Source: Clostridium sp. (GTDB lineage: Bacteria; Bacillota; Clostridia; Lachnospirales; Lachnospiraceae). From it: a DNA stretch of 64,000 bases. Numbering within the stretch: position 1 is the first letter of the stretch; each line of letters opens with the position of its first letter. This document shows, piece after piece, positions 45,183-54,771 of the stretch. The notes under the pieces are model-generated. The model was not told where the DNA came from and made no database searches. It saw only the letters and a program-made list of their open reading frames with translations. The DNA is taken from assembly GCA_023664605.1 (NCBI GenBank), contig JAMPFF010000001.1:112206-176205 (forward strand). The letters run 5' to 3'. The position numbers and the translations under genes were made by a program.

Positions 45183-46612
45183 AAAAAGGGTATATAACGG
45201 TCTTTTGCTCCCTCTCGCTTAGTCTGATTCTGTCGCTTGTTCTGACGTTGATAGAGGGGGCGAGGATGAGCGCGGTCCGGATGAAATTTGAATGCGCGGC
45301 GGATATCGGAATGAATGCGGTGTTGGCAGAATACCACAGGGAATTATTGGAGCAGTATGATTTATTGTTCGTAGATACTTCCTATGGGAAAGATATGCCG
45401 TCTATTGCCAATACAAAAGAGCATTTACGAAATTATATCCAGGGTAATCTAAAGCCGCAGAAAAACGGAAATTTTCAATGGACGCGGGATTTTCTGGATA
45501 TGCGTATTGGGGATGTGGAGATTATCGAGTATTCCGCTGCCTCTGATGCGGAGGGAGATGTATTAAAAAGGCAGATTGCCGATTATATGGCGGATTATCC
45601 GATAGGAAGCTTGCTGGAAAAAATAAGCGGCAATACCGCGCAGATAGACGGCGCGCAGATGGAATCCCGAGATATTGCGGGAGAGCGGGAAAGTTATCAG
45701 GCGCAGATAGAAGGAATCGGACTTCCGGAAGAGGAAGTGGAAGAAGGCGTATTTGAAAAAGTTCCGTTGGATAATCCGGCCGACGCGGCCAATGCGACAC
45801 GAAGTATAGGTGTACTAAATCTGGTCGTGGAAGATATTGAAAACATTTCCACGGTAAAGACAGACCTTGCGCAATACATATCCCACCGCATTCCCATCGA
45901 GGGAAACGGTGTGTGCGAAGAAGCGGCAAAGGTTTCGGGGATGCCGAACGATATTTTGTTTTTGGCTTATTTATTTGAGAAGTGCGGATACTATGGAAAT
46001 GAAAAAGAAAATTCCTTATTACAGTATCAAATTGAATATCTTATTGCTGGAAAAGATACCGACTGGCAGAATCTGGAACAGGTAGCTAAGAGGCTTTTGC
46101 GGTGGCGGGAAGTAGCTAATATATTGTACATTCTTTCGGATGGAGGAAAAGTAGCGCAGGCGGAGGCTATGGCGCTTACATTAACGGCAGTTACGCTTTT
46201 GCCTGCGCTGGCGGAACCGGTTAAATATACCATTTTATACGCTTGGGCGTATGTGGAAAGTTTGCAGGATGTGAAGACGCTTTTGCAGGGAGGAAAAGTG
46301 CCGGTATATAAAACCGCCGCGGATTGGAAAACCGGGATTGACAGCATAAAAGATGTAAAGGGAAGTTTAAGCAATGAGGATGGCGGCAGAGGACTCAGTT
46401 ATAAAGAGTATTTGGAGGTCATGTTATTTTTGACGAACGACCATGACAGAACATTCCGGGCAATGGACATTATGGAAATGGATATCCGGAAAACGCCGGG
46501 CAATGGCAATTTCCGTATGGATGGCTGCTTTGATACCTATCGGGCGCGGCTGTCGGTAGTAAGCGGTTTTGGTTCTCACTATGAAATGGAACGTTTGTAT
46601 GGATATTATTAG
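45179..46612 (+). CDS. Tad-locus pseudopilin-like protein (DUF5702-like)
   Basis: A 477-residue protein with a single N-terminal helix (GYITVFCSLSLSLILSLVLT) followed by LIEGARMSAVRMKFECAADI, the start of proteins annotated DUF5702 in Lachnospiraceae tad loci, comparable to the TadG class. The remaining ~430 residues lie outside the membrane, helical with an acidic linker (EEEVEEGVFEKVPLD). A role as minor pilin or anchor is inferred from position. Translation is coupled to the pilin gene by ATGA. Confidence 0.75.
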   Translation: MKKGYITVFCSLSLSLILSLVLTLIEGARMSAVRMKFECAADIGMNAVLAEYHRELLEQYDLLFVDTSYGKDMPSIANTKEHLRNYIQGNLKPQKNGNFQWTRDFLDMRIGDVEIIEYSAASDAEGDVLKRQIADYMADYPIGSLLEKISGNTAQIDGAQMESRDIAGERESYQAQIEGIGLPEEEVEEGVFEKVPLDNPADAANATRSIGVLNLVVEDIENISTVKTDLAQYISHRIPIEGNGVCEEAAKVSGMPNDILFLAYLFEKCGYYGNEKENSLLQYQIEYLIAGKDTDWQNLEQVAKRLLRWREVANILYILSDGGKVAQAEAMALTLTAVTLLPALAEPVKYTILYAWAYVESLQDVKTLLQGGKVPVYKTAADWKTGIDSIKDVKGSLSNEDGGRGLSYKEYLEVMLFLTNDHDRTFRAMDIMEMDIRKTPGNGNFRMDGCFDTYRARLSVVSGFGSHYEMERLYGYY

Positions 46613-46620
46613 GCGGAAAG

Positions 46621-46749
46621 GAGGTAAAAGAGGATGCCCTTTTTACGGTTGCACATAAAAACAAATCATTCGACAGTAAATTCTCTCCGGACACATCTGA
46701 CAGTTCTTCGTTTACGAAAACCGGCAAAAAGGGCGTCCTCTTTTACCTC
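46621..46749. repeat. Inverted repeat enclosing the ribosome site and start of a TadE-like gene
   Basis: GAGGTAAAAGAGGATGCCC (46621-46639, continuing TTTTTACGGTT) and its near-perfect reverse complement ending at 46749 can form a ~24-bp stem with one or two mismatches around a loop of about 70 bases. The left arm contains the Shine-Dalgarno GGAGG and ATG 46634. It could be a translation-blocking RNA fold, or a small insertion that replaced the original gene start. Confidence 0.8.
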
Positions 46750-47542
46750 CCGGAAACTGAAGGCTTCCCTTACATTAGAGGCGGCTATGACGCTCCCGTT
46801 GTTTTTGTTTTTCCTGTTACAGATTATGGCGGCTATGAATATGATAGGCATACAGAGCCGCCTGAATGCGGCGCTCCATCAGACGGGCAATCAAATAGCG
46901 TTTGCCGCTTATGCGTACGGACAGGCGACGGGTACTGCCTTGCCGGCAGATATTGTTTCCGTGACGCTGACAAAAGCATACGCTGAAAATCAGATTCTGG
47001 AATATGCGGGCAGAAAGTATCTGGACGGCTCCTGTATCAAAAACGGGGCGGCAGGAATTTCTTTTCATGGCACTTCCATTATGGGAAGAAACGATATGGT
47101 AGAGATTTATCTGTCTTATCAAATCCAACCGGTTTTCCCGTTTATGGAATTTGCGGACTTTGGCGTCAGTCAATGTTATTACGGACGGGCATGGACAGGC
47201 TATGACGTGGAAAGCGGCATCAGCGATTTTACACAGGAAGACCCGATGGTCTATATTACGGAAACGGGAACGGTTTACCATACGAACCGTAATTGTACTT
47301 ATCTGAATCCGTCGGTTGAAAGTATTCAAGCGTCTGTATTGGAGGCAAGCAGAAATCAGTCGGGCGGAAAGTATTATCCATGCGAAATCTGCGGCAGAAA
47401 AAGCGCGGCAGGAACGCTTTATATTACCGGACAGGGAAACAGTTATCATACGCTCATTACTTGTCCGGGGTTAAAAAGAACCATCTATACGGTACCACTA
47501 TCGGAAGTGGGAGGAAGGGGGCAGTGTTCAAAATGCAGATAG
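46634..47542 (+). CDS. TadE-like pseudopilin with tandem Cys/His C-terminal motifs
   Basis: A 302-residue protein. Residues 1-45 are a basic, unusual leader partly encoded by an inverted repeat; the prepilin motif KLKASLTLEAAMTLPLFLF (about 42-60) starts the helix. The C-terminal third holds two related units: YITETGTVYHTNRNCTYL ... CEICG, and YITGQGNSYHTLITCPGL ... CSKC. Each has YHxxxxC plus CxxC, suggesting metal binding or disulfides outside the cell. The true start is uncertain: no other start codon lies close to the prepilin motif, while ATG 46634 has GGAGG. Minor pilin role inferred from locus. Confidence 0.72.
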   Translation: MPFLRLHIKTNHSTVNSLRTHLTVLRLRKPAKRASSFTSRKLKASLTLEAAMTLPLFLFFLLQIMAAMNMIGIQSRLNAALHQTGNQIAFAAYAYGQATGTALPADIVSVTLTKAYAENQILEYAGRKYLDGSCIKNGAAGISFHGTSIMGRNDMVEIYLSYQIQPVFPFMEFADFGVSQCYYGRAWTGYDVESGISDFTQEDPMVYITETGTVYHTNRNCTYLNPSVESIQASVLEASRNQSGGKYYPCEICGRKSAAGTLYITGQGNSYHTLITCPGLKRTIYTVPLSEVGGRGQCSKCR

Positions 47543-47973
47543 AAAGCATAGTTGTAAAAGCAAGCGTACTGGTTTTTTTAGGAATATGCGCAGTGTTTGA
47601 TATTAGAAAAAAAGAAATTCCGCTTATTTTGGCGGCAGCAGGCATAATAACGGCGACAGGGGCTGCCATATGGCGGATAAAAAGTGGAGAGGCATTTGTG
47701 GCACAAATATTATTTTCCCTGCTGCCCGGCATTTTTTTCCTGGCGGTGAGCCGGTGTACCAAAGAGAAAGTGGGATATGGAGACGGGGTGTTGTTATTAA
47801 TCATAGGGCTTATGACCGGATTTTACCGATGTTTTTTCGGTTTGTGCGTCGGTTTGTTTCTTTCCGCCTGCTGCGGCTTATTCTTACTGCTTATCCATAA
47901 GGCGGTCAAAGAGAGCCGGATTCCGTTTGCGCCGTTTCTTACGGTAGGAATGGGGGTTTGTTTTATTTTATGA
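47524..47973 (+). CDS. Second prepilin peptidase (A24 family)
   Basis: A 149-residue membrane peptidase with about five helices and both catalytic aspartates: CAVFDIRKKEIPL and EKVGYGDGVLLL (GxGD). GTG 47524 has GGAGGAAGGGG nine bases upstream; ATG 47533 is an alternative. It overlaps the TadE-like gene before it and, by ATGA, the one after it. With TadV at the operon start, the locus has two processing enzymes, perhaps one for Flp and one for TadE-like pseudopilins. Confidence 0.82.
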   Translation: MFKMQIESIVVKASVLVFLGICAVFDIRKKEIPLILAAAGIITATGAAIWRIKSGEAFVAQILFSLLPGIFFLAVSRCTKEKVGYGDGVLLLIIGLMTGFYRCFFGLCVGLFLSACCGLFLLLIHKAVKESRIPFAPFLTVGMGVCFIL

Positions 47974-48467
47974 AAACTGTAGGAAGAGAAGAAAACAATA
48001 AGAAAGAGAAAAAAGCCATGGATATTAATATGGGCGGTTATATGACATTGGAGGCGGCCTTTATCATTCCGTGGACCATATTTCTATTTGTGTTTTTGAT
48101 ATACGCCGCTTTTTATTTGTATGATAAGTGCGTATTGTTTCAGGATGCCTATACGGTTTGTTTCCGGGCCAGTGTGCAGAAAGAGGAAAACGGTGTGTCC
48201 GATTATCTGTCCTCCCATATGGAGACACAGTTTGGAAAAAAGTATTTTGGCGTAGGAAAAGTGGAAAAAAGCGCAGAGCAGTCTTCCGGAGAAGTAAGCG
48301 TCTATGCGGCGTGCAGCGTTAAAACGCCGTTTCATCATTTTTTATTGATGACGCAGGATGGCGGCTGGCGGATACAAACGCAGGCAAAAGCACAGATAAT
48401 CAATCCGGCCAAAGTAATTCGTAAGTGCCGGATGGCAAAAAATATCGTGCATTACTTACAAAAATAA
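47970..48467 (+). CDS. TadE-like pseudopilin
   Basis: A 165-residue pseudopilin: a polar leader, then GGYMTLEAAFIIPWTIFLFV, where cleavage after Gly leaves a TadE-type MTLEAAF start, one helix, and an external domain of about 115 residues ending NPAKVIRKCRMAKNIVHYL. ATG 47970 overlaps the preceding stop. It probably primes or anchors the Flp pilus. Confidence 0.82.
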   Translation: MKTVGREENNKKEKKAMDINMGGYMTLEAAFIIPWTIFLFVFLIYAAFYLYDKCVLFQDAYTVCFRASVQKEENGVSDYLSSHMETQFGKKYFGVGKVEKSAEQSSGEVSVYAACSVKTPFHHFLLMTQDGGWRIQTQAKAQIINPAKVIRKCRMAKNIVHYLQK

Positions 48468-48487
48468 AAAGAAAGACAGGTGTGAAA

Positions 48488-49885
48488 ATGCTGGAAGCAA
48501 AATATTATAAAGATTATAATCATAACTATTTGATTTTAAAGTGTGAGGAGACGGAGGCGAAAGAGCATTATCAATATCATATGCTGGCATCCGATAAAAT
48601 AGAAAGGGCGCTAAAATGTTCCGTCAGGAATATTAACGGAGCGGCATATTTTTATTACGATATCAGTTCCAAAGTGACGTTGAAAAATTATTATCAGGGA
48701 AAGAAGATGACGTATGAACAGGTCAGGGATTTTTTTACGCAGATGGACGGCATCTATCAGGGGATGGAACAGTTTTTTATGGAAGAGAAAGGACTGCTTA
48801 TGCAGCCGGACAGTATTTATTATGATTTTACGGCCGGAAAATATTTTGGACTATATTATCCGGGAGAAAATATAGAGACGGAAAATCCCTATGAGGAATT
48901 AATGGATTTTTTGATTAATCATATCGATACCGAAAATCAGAAACTGGTTGATATTATCTATCATATATATGAGTTGTCGGGGGAACAGTTTTTTTCATGG
49001 GCGCAGGCCGTGAGAATGTTTGAAAATACGGGTGAGGATATGGATATATCTGTTATTGTGCCGGATAACGTCTTGGAAAAGGGGAATGAAATGATTGCGC
49101 CGTCCGCTTATATGGAAGAGAAAGACGATATAGAAGGGGAACAGGAAGAATATTCTGTGTATCATAGAGCGGATGATGGCCCAAAGCGGGTGGGAACAGG
49201 AACAATGTTTTATCCTGTTTTTGCAGCGGCAGCATTATGCGGCATTATAGGAACGCTCTGGGTCTATCTGCATTATGAACTGTCGCCGGAGGAAATGACA
49301 ATCGTATTCTGTTGTTTGGGCGTTATGGGATTATGCCTTGTATTTTCCCTGATACAGACGGTACTGTCCGGGCGGAAAAATCGGGAAAAAGAAGCAGCGG
49401 ACAGGGAACTTGTACGGGATATTGAGGATGAATTTCGGGATGAAAGAAAGGTTTCCCTACAGGGTGTGCTGGATAAAAATATGGACATGGCAGTGGCGGG
49501 AGGACGCCCCGTAAGACAAATGCAGGAGATGGGAGAGTGCCAAACGTCGGATTACGGAGAGACAGTTTTTATAGATACTAAGAGGCAGAAAATGGAATAT
49601 AAATTATATGCGTTGGATAAAAAGAATAAAAAGCATATTGAATTGACGCAGTTTCCTTTTACGATAGGGAAAATGGCGGGATGCGTGGACTGCGTTCTTA
49701 CGGATGATTCTATCAGCAGGCTTCATGCGCGGATAGAAAGACGGGATGAAAAAGTTCTTTTAACGGACATGAATTCCATGAACGGAACTTATAAAAACGG
49801 GCTGCGCATGGAACCGAGCGAAACGGTAGAGATAGAACCCGGCGATGAAATCCGTTTCGGAAAGTTAAATTACTGCTATCGGTAA
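48488..49885 (+). CDS. DUF6382/FHA-domain membrane protein
   Basis: A 465-residue protein. Residues 1-180 match the domain seen as DUF6382 in tad loci (YYKDYNHNYLILKCEE, YFYYDISSKVTLKNYYQGK). Two helices follow (about 240-260, 275-295). The C-terminal 90 residues are an FHA phosphothreonine-binding domain: FTIGKMAGCVDCVLTDDSIS, RLHARIE, NSMNGTYKNG. It is the last gene of the tad operon and may link pilus assembly to Ser/Thr phosphorylation, although no kinase gene is in the window. ATG 48488 has ACAGGTG upstream; bases after the stop show no hairpin. Confidence 0.85.
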   Translation: MLEAKYYKDYNHNYLILKCEETEAKEHYQYHMLASDKIERALKCSVRNINGAAYFYYDISSKVTLKNYYQGKKMTYEQVRDFFTQMDGIYQGMEQFFMEEKGLLMQPDSIYYDFTAGKYFGLYYPGENIETENPYEELMDFLINHIDTENQKLVDIIYHIYELSGEQFFSWAQAVRMFENTGEDMDISVIVPDNVLEKGNEMIAPSAYMEEKDDIEGEQEEYSVYHRADDGPKRVGTGTMFYPVFAAAALCGIIGTLWVYLHYELSPEEMTIVFCCLGVMGLCLVFSLIQTVLSGRKNREKEAADRELVRDIEDEFRDERKVSLQGVLDKNMDMAVAGGRPVRQMQEMGECQTSDYGETVFIDTKRQKMEYKLYALDKKNKKHIELTQFPFTIGKMAGCVDCVLTDDSISRLHARIERRDEKVLLTDMNSMNGTYKNGLRMEPSETVEIEPGDEIRFGKLNYCYR

Positions 49886-49937
49886 TATCCTTTTTTGTTA
49901 TTATTATATGAGAAAATCGGCAGTTAAATGAAAATAG

Positions 49938-49966
49938 TTGATTTATGGAAATGAATCCCATATAAT
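49938..49966 (+). promoter_or_regulatory. Promoter of the arabinofuranosidase operon
   Basis: TTGATT (49938-49943), 17 bases, TATAAT (49961-49966). The -10 overlaps ATAATTTAGATTA (49962-49974), a 13-mer that recurs at 56213-56225 before another GH43 gene. Confidence 0.65.
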
Positions 49967-50031
49967 TTAGATTAACGTATAATATTTTATAATAATAAAA
50001 ATGGTAAGGGTAAGATTGGGGGATAAGAGAA

Positions 50032-50985
50032 ATGGAAAAAGAAATACAATATAACAAACCGTGGATATTGCAGAGGGCGGATCCATATATTTACAGGCAT
50101 ACGGACGGACAGTATTATTTTACGGCAACCGTACCGGAGTATGATAAAATCGTGCTGCGCAGGGCAGATACGTTAGCGGAACTGCAGGAAGCAAAAGAAA
50201 CGGAAATATGGCACAAGCATGAAAACGGCGTCATGGGTTCCCATATATGGGCGCCGGAGCTTCATTATATTAACGGAGCGTGGTATATCTATTTTGCGGC
50301 GGGAGAAAAAGAGCGTACATGGGAGATACGCCCTTATGTGTTAGAGTGCCTGGATGAAGATCCCCTTACGGGAAACTGGGTAGAAAAAGGCATGATGAAA
50401 TGTGCGCCGGAGGATGAGTTTTCTTTTCGTGCATTCTCTCTTGATGCGACTGTTTTTGAAAACAAAGGCAGATATTATTATGTGTGGGCGGAAAAAGTCG
50501 GCGTAGGACGGCAGATTTCCAATTTATATATTGCGGAATTGAAAACGCCTTATCAACTAAAGACTGTGCAGGTACTCTTGACAACGCCCGATTATGATTG
50601 GGAACGGGTAGGATTCTGGGTAAACGAGGGACCTGCGGTCATTAAGAGAAACGGTAAAATATTTCTTACATATTCCGCATCGGATACGGGCGTCGCCTAT
50701 TGTATGGGCATGTTGACGGCGGATGAGGACGCCGATTTATTAGACCCGTTATCATGGAAAAAGGAAAGATATCCGGTACTTCGCTCTGATGAGGCGCATA
50801 CGATTTACGGACCGGGACATAACAGTTTTACCGTGGATGAGGAGGGAAATGATATTCTGGTTTTCCATGCGCGGACAGAAACGGAGATAGTAGGCGATCC
50901 GTTGAATAATCCAAACCGTCATGCTATGTTGATGAAAATAAAATGGGACGAGCAGGGAAAACCTGTATTTCGTTTCGATAATTAA
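50032..50985 (+). CDS. GH43 arabinofuranosidase, intracellular
   Basis: A 317-residue five-bladed beta-propeller glycosidase without signal peptide. Catalytic triad candidates: Asp in [10 protein letters not shown] (base), Asp in SLDATVFEN (pKa modulator), Glu in WVNEGPAVI (acid). The sequence, including [20 protein letters not shown] and [10 protein letters not shown], looks like the exo-1,5-alpha-L-arabinofuranosidase group (GH43_26; assignment from memory). It should release arabinose from imported arabino-oligosaccharides. First gene of a four-gene unit, 14 bp before the GH51 gene. Confidence 0.88.
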   Translation: MEKEIQYNKPWILQRADPYIYRHTDGQYYFTATVPEYDKIVLRRADTLAELQEAKETEIWHKHENGVMGSHIWAPELHYINGAWYIYFAAGEKERTWEIRPYVLECLDEDPLTGNWVEKGMMKCAPEDEFSFRAFSLDATVFENKGRYYYVWAEKVGVGRQISNLYIAELKTPYQLKTVQVLLTTPDYDWERVGFWVNEGPAVIKRNGKIFLTYSASDTGVAYCMGMLTADEDADLLDPLSWKKERYPVLRSDEAHTIYGPGHNSFTVDEEGNDILVFHARTETEIVGDPLNNPNRHAMLMKIKWDEQGKPVFRFDN

Positions 50986-50999
50986 ACAAGGAGGGTATC

Positions 51000-52508
51000 A
51001 TGGCAAAACTATTCATTAATGAGAAAAACAAAAAGGGGCATATCAACCCCGAAATCTACGGACATTTTTCGGAACATCTCGGACGCTGTATTTACGAGGG
51101 TCTGTATGTCGGGGAAAATTCCGATATTCCCAATGTAAACGGAATGCGAAAAGATGTTGTGGACGCGTTAAAGGAAATGCAGGTTCCGGTGCTTCGCTGG
51201 CCGGGCGGCTGCTTCGCGGACGAGTATCACTGGAAAGACGGTATTGGACCGAAATCGAACAGGAAAAAAATGATTAATACGCACTGGGGCGGCGTAGTTG
51301 AAGATAACAGCTTCGGTACGCATGAGTTTTTTGAACTGTGCGAACAGCTTGGCTGTAAGACCTATGTAAACGGTAATGTCGGAAGCGGCACGGTACAGGA
51401 AATGAGCGAATGGGTAGAATATATCACATTTGACGGCGTTTCCCCGATGGCGGATTTGCGCAAAGAAAACGGTCATGAGAAGCCGTGGAAAATTGATTAT
51501 TTCGGCGTGGGCAATGAGAACTGGGGCTGCGGCGGCAATATGACGCCGGAGTATTACGGCAATCTTTACAGGAGATATCAGACCTATGTGAGACAATACA
51601 ATCAGAATGCGCCGATTCAGAAAATATGCTGCGGCGCAAACTCAGCGGATTATTTTTGGACAGAGGATGTTTTAAAAACCTGCACGAAGAATCCGCAGCC
51701 GGAAAACTGCCATGGTTTCATGGACGGGCTGTCACTGCATTATTATACGGTGCCGGGACACTGGTCGGGTAAGGGAAGCGCAACGCAGTTTGATGAAAAA
51801 GACTGGTATCTGACATTGTCAAAAGCGGCTAAAATGGAAGAACTGGTTACACGCCACGGCACAATTATGGATAAATATGACCCCGACAAGAAAATCGGCA
51901 TGATAGTGGATGAGTGGGGCTGCTGGTTTGATGTAGAGCCGGGAACCAATCCGGGATTTTTATATCAGCAGAACACCATGAGGGATGCGCTGGTGGCTGG
52001 TCTTACTTTGAATATTTTCAACAAGCACTGCGACCGCGTGAAGATGGCTTGCATCGCGCAGCTTGTCAATGTATTGCAGTCCGTTATTTTAACGGAGGGA
52101 CCGAAGATGATTCTGACGCCGACCTATCATGTTTTCCATATGTATAAACATCATCAGGATGCGGAATTGGTGGAAAGTTTTGTAGAGGGCAACCGGACAA
52201 TCGGTGAGGAAGAGAAATATCAGGTTTCTCAAATCAGTGAGTCCGTATCGGTCAGCGCGGATGGCACGGTGAATATTACGGTAAATAACCTGTCCATAAC
52301 GGAGGCGGTTCCGGTGGAAATTTCTTTCGCGGAACTTACGCCCGCCCATGTGGAAGCGGCGGTTCTGACGGGAGAAATGCGCGCTCATAATACATTCGAT
52401 GAGCCGGAAAACGTAAAAGAAGCCGCATTTACCGATTATAAGACAGAGGGCGGCAAAATTACGTTTACCGCGCCTGCGTGCAGCGTTGTCAGCTTCCGTG
52501 TGAAATAA
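51000..52508 (+). CDS. abfA: GH51 alpha-L-arabinofuranosidase, intracellular
   Basis: A 502-residue retaining glycosidase removing terminal arabinofuranose from arabinan or arabinoxylan oligosaccharides. Seen: [34 protein letters not shown], the acid/base Glu in [12 protein letters not shown] (near residue 173) and the nucleophile Glu in [14 protein letters not shown] (near 305), then a C-terminal beta domain. No signal peptide, so it works on imported sugars. AGGAGG precedes the ATG. Its stop overlaps the next start (TAATG). Confidence 0.95.
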   Translation: MAKLFINEKNKKGHINPEIYGHFSEHLGRCIYEGLYVGENSDIPNVNGMRKDVVDALKEMQVPVLRWPGGCFADEYHWKDGIGPKSNRKKMINTHWGGVVEDNSFGTHEFFELCEQLGCKTYVNGNVGSGTVQEMSEWVEYITFDGVSPMADLRKENGHEKPWKIDYFGVGNENWGCGGNMTPEYYGNLYRRYQTYVRQYNQNAPIQKICCGANSADYFWTEDVLKTCTKNPQPENCHGFMDGLSLHYYTVPGHWSGKGSATQFDEKDWYLTLSKAAKMEELVTRHGTIMDKYDPDKKIGMIVDEWGCWFDVEPGTNPGFLYQQNTMRDALVAGLTLNIFNKHCDRVKMACIAQLVNVLQSVILTEGPKMILTPTYHVFHMYKHHQDAELVESFVEGNRTIGEEEKYQVSQISESVSVSADGTVNITVNNLSITEAVPVEISFAELTPAHVEAAVLTGEMRAHNTFDEPENVKEAAFTDYKTEGGKITFTAPACSVVSFRVK

Positions 52509-52801
52509 TGAAAGAAGAACCGATACAGCCAAGACGCATCTGCCGGCGGTGTTTGACAGCGGAAATGGACGAGGCGGCATATTTTGAAAATCTGCATAAT
52601 TATATCGCCAATCTGGACGAGGATATCAAGGTTTCTCAGACGGCGTACGAAGAAAGGCTTACGCTTTGCAAAAACTGCGACCTGTTGGCGGACGGTATGT
52701 GCAGGGCGTGCGGCTGCTTCGTAGAACTGCGCGCCGTCATTCGGAAAAACTCGTGTCCATACGATAAGTGGACGGCACAAAAAGATGCGGCGGATGATTG
52801 A
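52508..52801 (+). CDS. Small cysteine-rich protein (DUF6171-like)
   Basis: A 97-residue protein with Cys pairs RRICRRCL near the start and LCKNCDLLADGMCRACGCFV later, a probable zinc ribbon resembling proteins annotated DUF6171 (from memory). YEERLTLCKNC is characteristic. Its start overlaps the abfA stop, and its stop overlaps a possible TTG of the next gene, so it is translated with the operon. Function unknown. Confidence 0.7.
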   Translation: MKEEPIQPRRICRRCLTAEMDEAAYFENLHNYIANLDEDIKVSQTAYEERLTLCKNCDLLADGMCRACGCFVELRAVIRKNSCPYDKWTAQKDAADD

Positions 52802-52818
52802 AACAATATGGAGAGATA

Positions 52819-54771
52819 ATGGAAAACAGCATTTATGATTATCTGACAGGAGTATACAATCGAAAAGGTCTTTATGAAAAGTTTGAAGAAATGTCCGGCA
52901 GAGACAATATTCATTTCATGTTTCTGGATTTGGATAATTTTAAGACTGTCAATGATGTGTACGGACACAAGACGGGCGACGACCTTTTGATAGCAACCGC
53001 CGATATGATGCAGAAGTGCATACCGGAGGCTGTTGTGGTGCGCCTTGGCGGCGATGAATTTGTATTGATGATTTTCGGGGAAAAGTCAAGAGAAGAGCTG
53101 ACATACGCGGCAGAGCAGATTTTATCGGCGATGGGTAAAAAAAGTCAGGAGATGGATTTTTTTACGGTAGTCTCCATGAGTATCGGCATTGTGTGGAACG
53201 CGCCTGATGACACAAGGCTGGAGCAGCTTCTTAATGAAAGCGACGCGGCGATGTATGAAGCGAAGAAAAACGGTAAGAGCTGTTATCTGTTTTATAATGA
53301 CTTGGAAGAGAAATTCCTTTTGGAAAAGGAAATGGAGGAAAATGCGGAGCGCGCCCTGAAAGAAGGGCGCTTCCGGATATGTTATCAGCCTGTTTTCCAT
53401 ATGCAGAGTTCCAGGCTGGAACGGACACAGACGCGCGTTGTCTGGAACAGGAATGAAAACACCGTATGGGAAACAGAGGAATTTAGACCGGTATTTGAAC
53501 GGAATAGTTTCGTCAAGGCGCTGGATATTTATATTTTTGAAACTGTGTGCCGGGATTTGCAAAGGTTTCACGAGGAGGGAAGAACTAAGGCGAAGATTAG
53601 CGTACAATTATCAAGATTGCTTTTTTTAGACGATAATTTAGGAACCCATCTGCAGGAAATTATGAGTCGGTACGGCACGGATGCAGGCGAAATAGAACTC
53701 GAACTGAGTGAGAAGGCATTTGCCGCAGGCAATCCCGACAAGTTGATTGCTTCTATGGAGAAATTAAAGGAGCAGGGATTTTCCCTTGCTTTGATTCACT
53801 TTGGGGAAGATTTTTCCAGTTTCCGTTATTTGAGGCGATTGCCGGTGAACAGCCTTAAATTTGAGGAGTCGTATATTAAAGAGAATATCTGCAACCATAA
53901 GGGAAGGCAGATTATTAAGACGATAATCAAGCTGGGGAAAGATTTGAAGCTGCTGTTAGTAGCGCAGGGTCTTGTGGATAAAGAAGAGGTTATCTTTTTA
54001 AGCAGCTGCGGATGCGACGCGGCGACGGGAAGCTTTTACGCCGGGCAGCTTCCGTTGGAGGAATATCTGGATTATACGCAGAATCAGATTGCGGATAAAG
54101 AGGATGTAAGAGTGTTCCGTTTTCAAAACGGGTTTGCCGACGAAAAGGGTGATATGGCGGGGGAAATGCAGGGTACAGGCGTAGAACTCACCGCCGGTAT
54201 CAGCGATATGTGGGGCGGCGTTTATTTTCCGGGAGGCGAGACGGGACAAAATCTGCTCTGTTATCCGGGAAGCCTGTTTTCCGGTAATAGTTATACGTTG
54301 ACGCTGTGGATAAAGCCGGAGGAGTCGTTGGAGTGGACGAGCGTGATTTATATGCGTTATCTGGACGGGTTTGCTTCGCTGGTGCCTTATCTGGGAGGCG
54401 GACAGAGTATATACCGTATCAGTGAGGATATCGATATGAATAACGGCTGGCACGATACATTCTGCCGTACCGCCGCGCTTCATAAATGGTGTTTCATTAC
54501 CGTGACTTATGACGCGTTCAGTGAGTCGATTTGTTATTATATTAATGGCAGAAAAGCAGGATACCGGGTGGACGTGCCAACGATGATATCCTGCCGTCAG
54601 GTGCTTTTAGGGGGCGACCCTTTCCAGAAATCCTATAAAGGTTATGTCTCCGCATTAACGATTTATGATTCCGTTAAAACCGCCGAGGAAGTGGAGCAGT
54701 TATATTGTTCCTTTTTCGAGGAACCCGGATTCTGCGGAGAACGGGAGAACTTCTGGATGGGAGTCAACTAG
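52819..54771 (+). CDS. Cytosolic GGDEF - degenerate EAL - LamG-like protein
   Basis: A 650-residue protein with no signal or membrane helix. Residues 1-160: GGDEF domain with intact VVVRLGGDEFVLMIF, so diguanylate cyclase activity is possible. Residues 165-430: EAL domain lacking the catalytic residues: the EAL motif position reads LERTQTRVV, the DDFG position reads IHFGEDFSS, and the later Glu position reads AQGLVDKEE. Residues 440-640: LamG/concanavalin-like beta sandwich (NSYTLTLWIKPEESLEWTSV, HKWCFITVTYDAF, INGRKAGYRV, KGYVSALTIYDSVKTAEEV). LamG domains normally bind glycans outside cells; here it would sit in the cytosol within an arabinan operon. ATG 52819 has GGAGAG; TTG 52798 is an alternative. 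Confidence 0.85.
   Translation: MENSIYDYLTGVYNRKGLYEKFEEMSGRDNIHFMFLDLDNFKTVNDVYGHKTGDDLLIATADMMQKCIPEAVVVRLGGDEFVLMIFGEKSREELTYAAEQILSAMGKKSQEMDFFTVVSMSIGIVWNAPDDTRLEQLLNESDAAMYEAKKNGKSCYLFYNDLEEKFLLEKEMEENAERALKEGRFRICYQPVFHMQSSRLERTQTRVVWNRNENTVWETEEFRPVFERNSFVKALDIYIFETVCRDLQRFHEEGRTKAKISVQLSRLLFLDDNLGTHLQEIMSRYGTDAGEIELELSEKAFAAGNPDKLIASMEKLKEQGFSLALIHFGEDFSSFRYLRRLPVNSLKFEESYIKENICNHKGRQIIKTIIKLGKDLKLLLVAQGLVDKEEVIFLSSCGCDAATGSFYAGQLPLEEYLDYTQNQIADKEDVRVFRFQNGFADEKGDMAGEMQGTGVELTAGISDMWGGVYFPGGETGQNLLCYPGSLFSGNSYTLTLWIKPEESLEWTSVIYMRYLDGFASLVPYLGGGQSIYRISEDIDMNNGWHDTFCRTAALHKWCFITVTYDAFSESICYYINGRKAGYRVDVPTMISCRQVLLGGDPFQKSYKGYVSALTIYDSVKTAEEVEQLYCSFFEEPGFCGERENFWMGVN

Noticed and set aside
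46634..46760. Terminator between the DUF5702 gene and the TadE-like gene
   Set aside because: The inverted repeat has a loop of about 70 bases and no T-run after the right arm, and it lies inside the next gene.
49200..49300. Ser/Thr kinase expected beside the FHA protein
   Set aside because: No kinase motifs occur anywhere in the tad operon; the region is the two-helix segment of the FHA protein.
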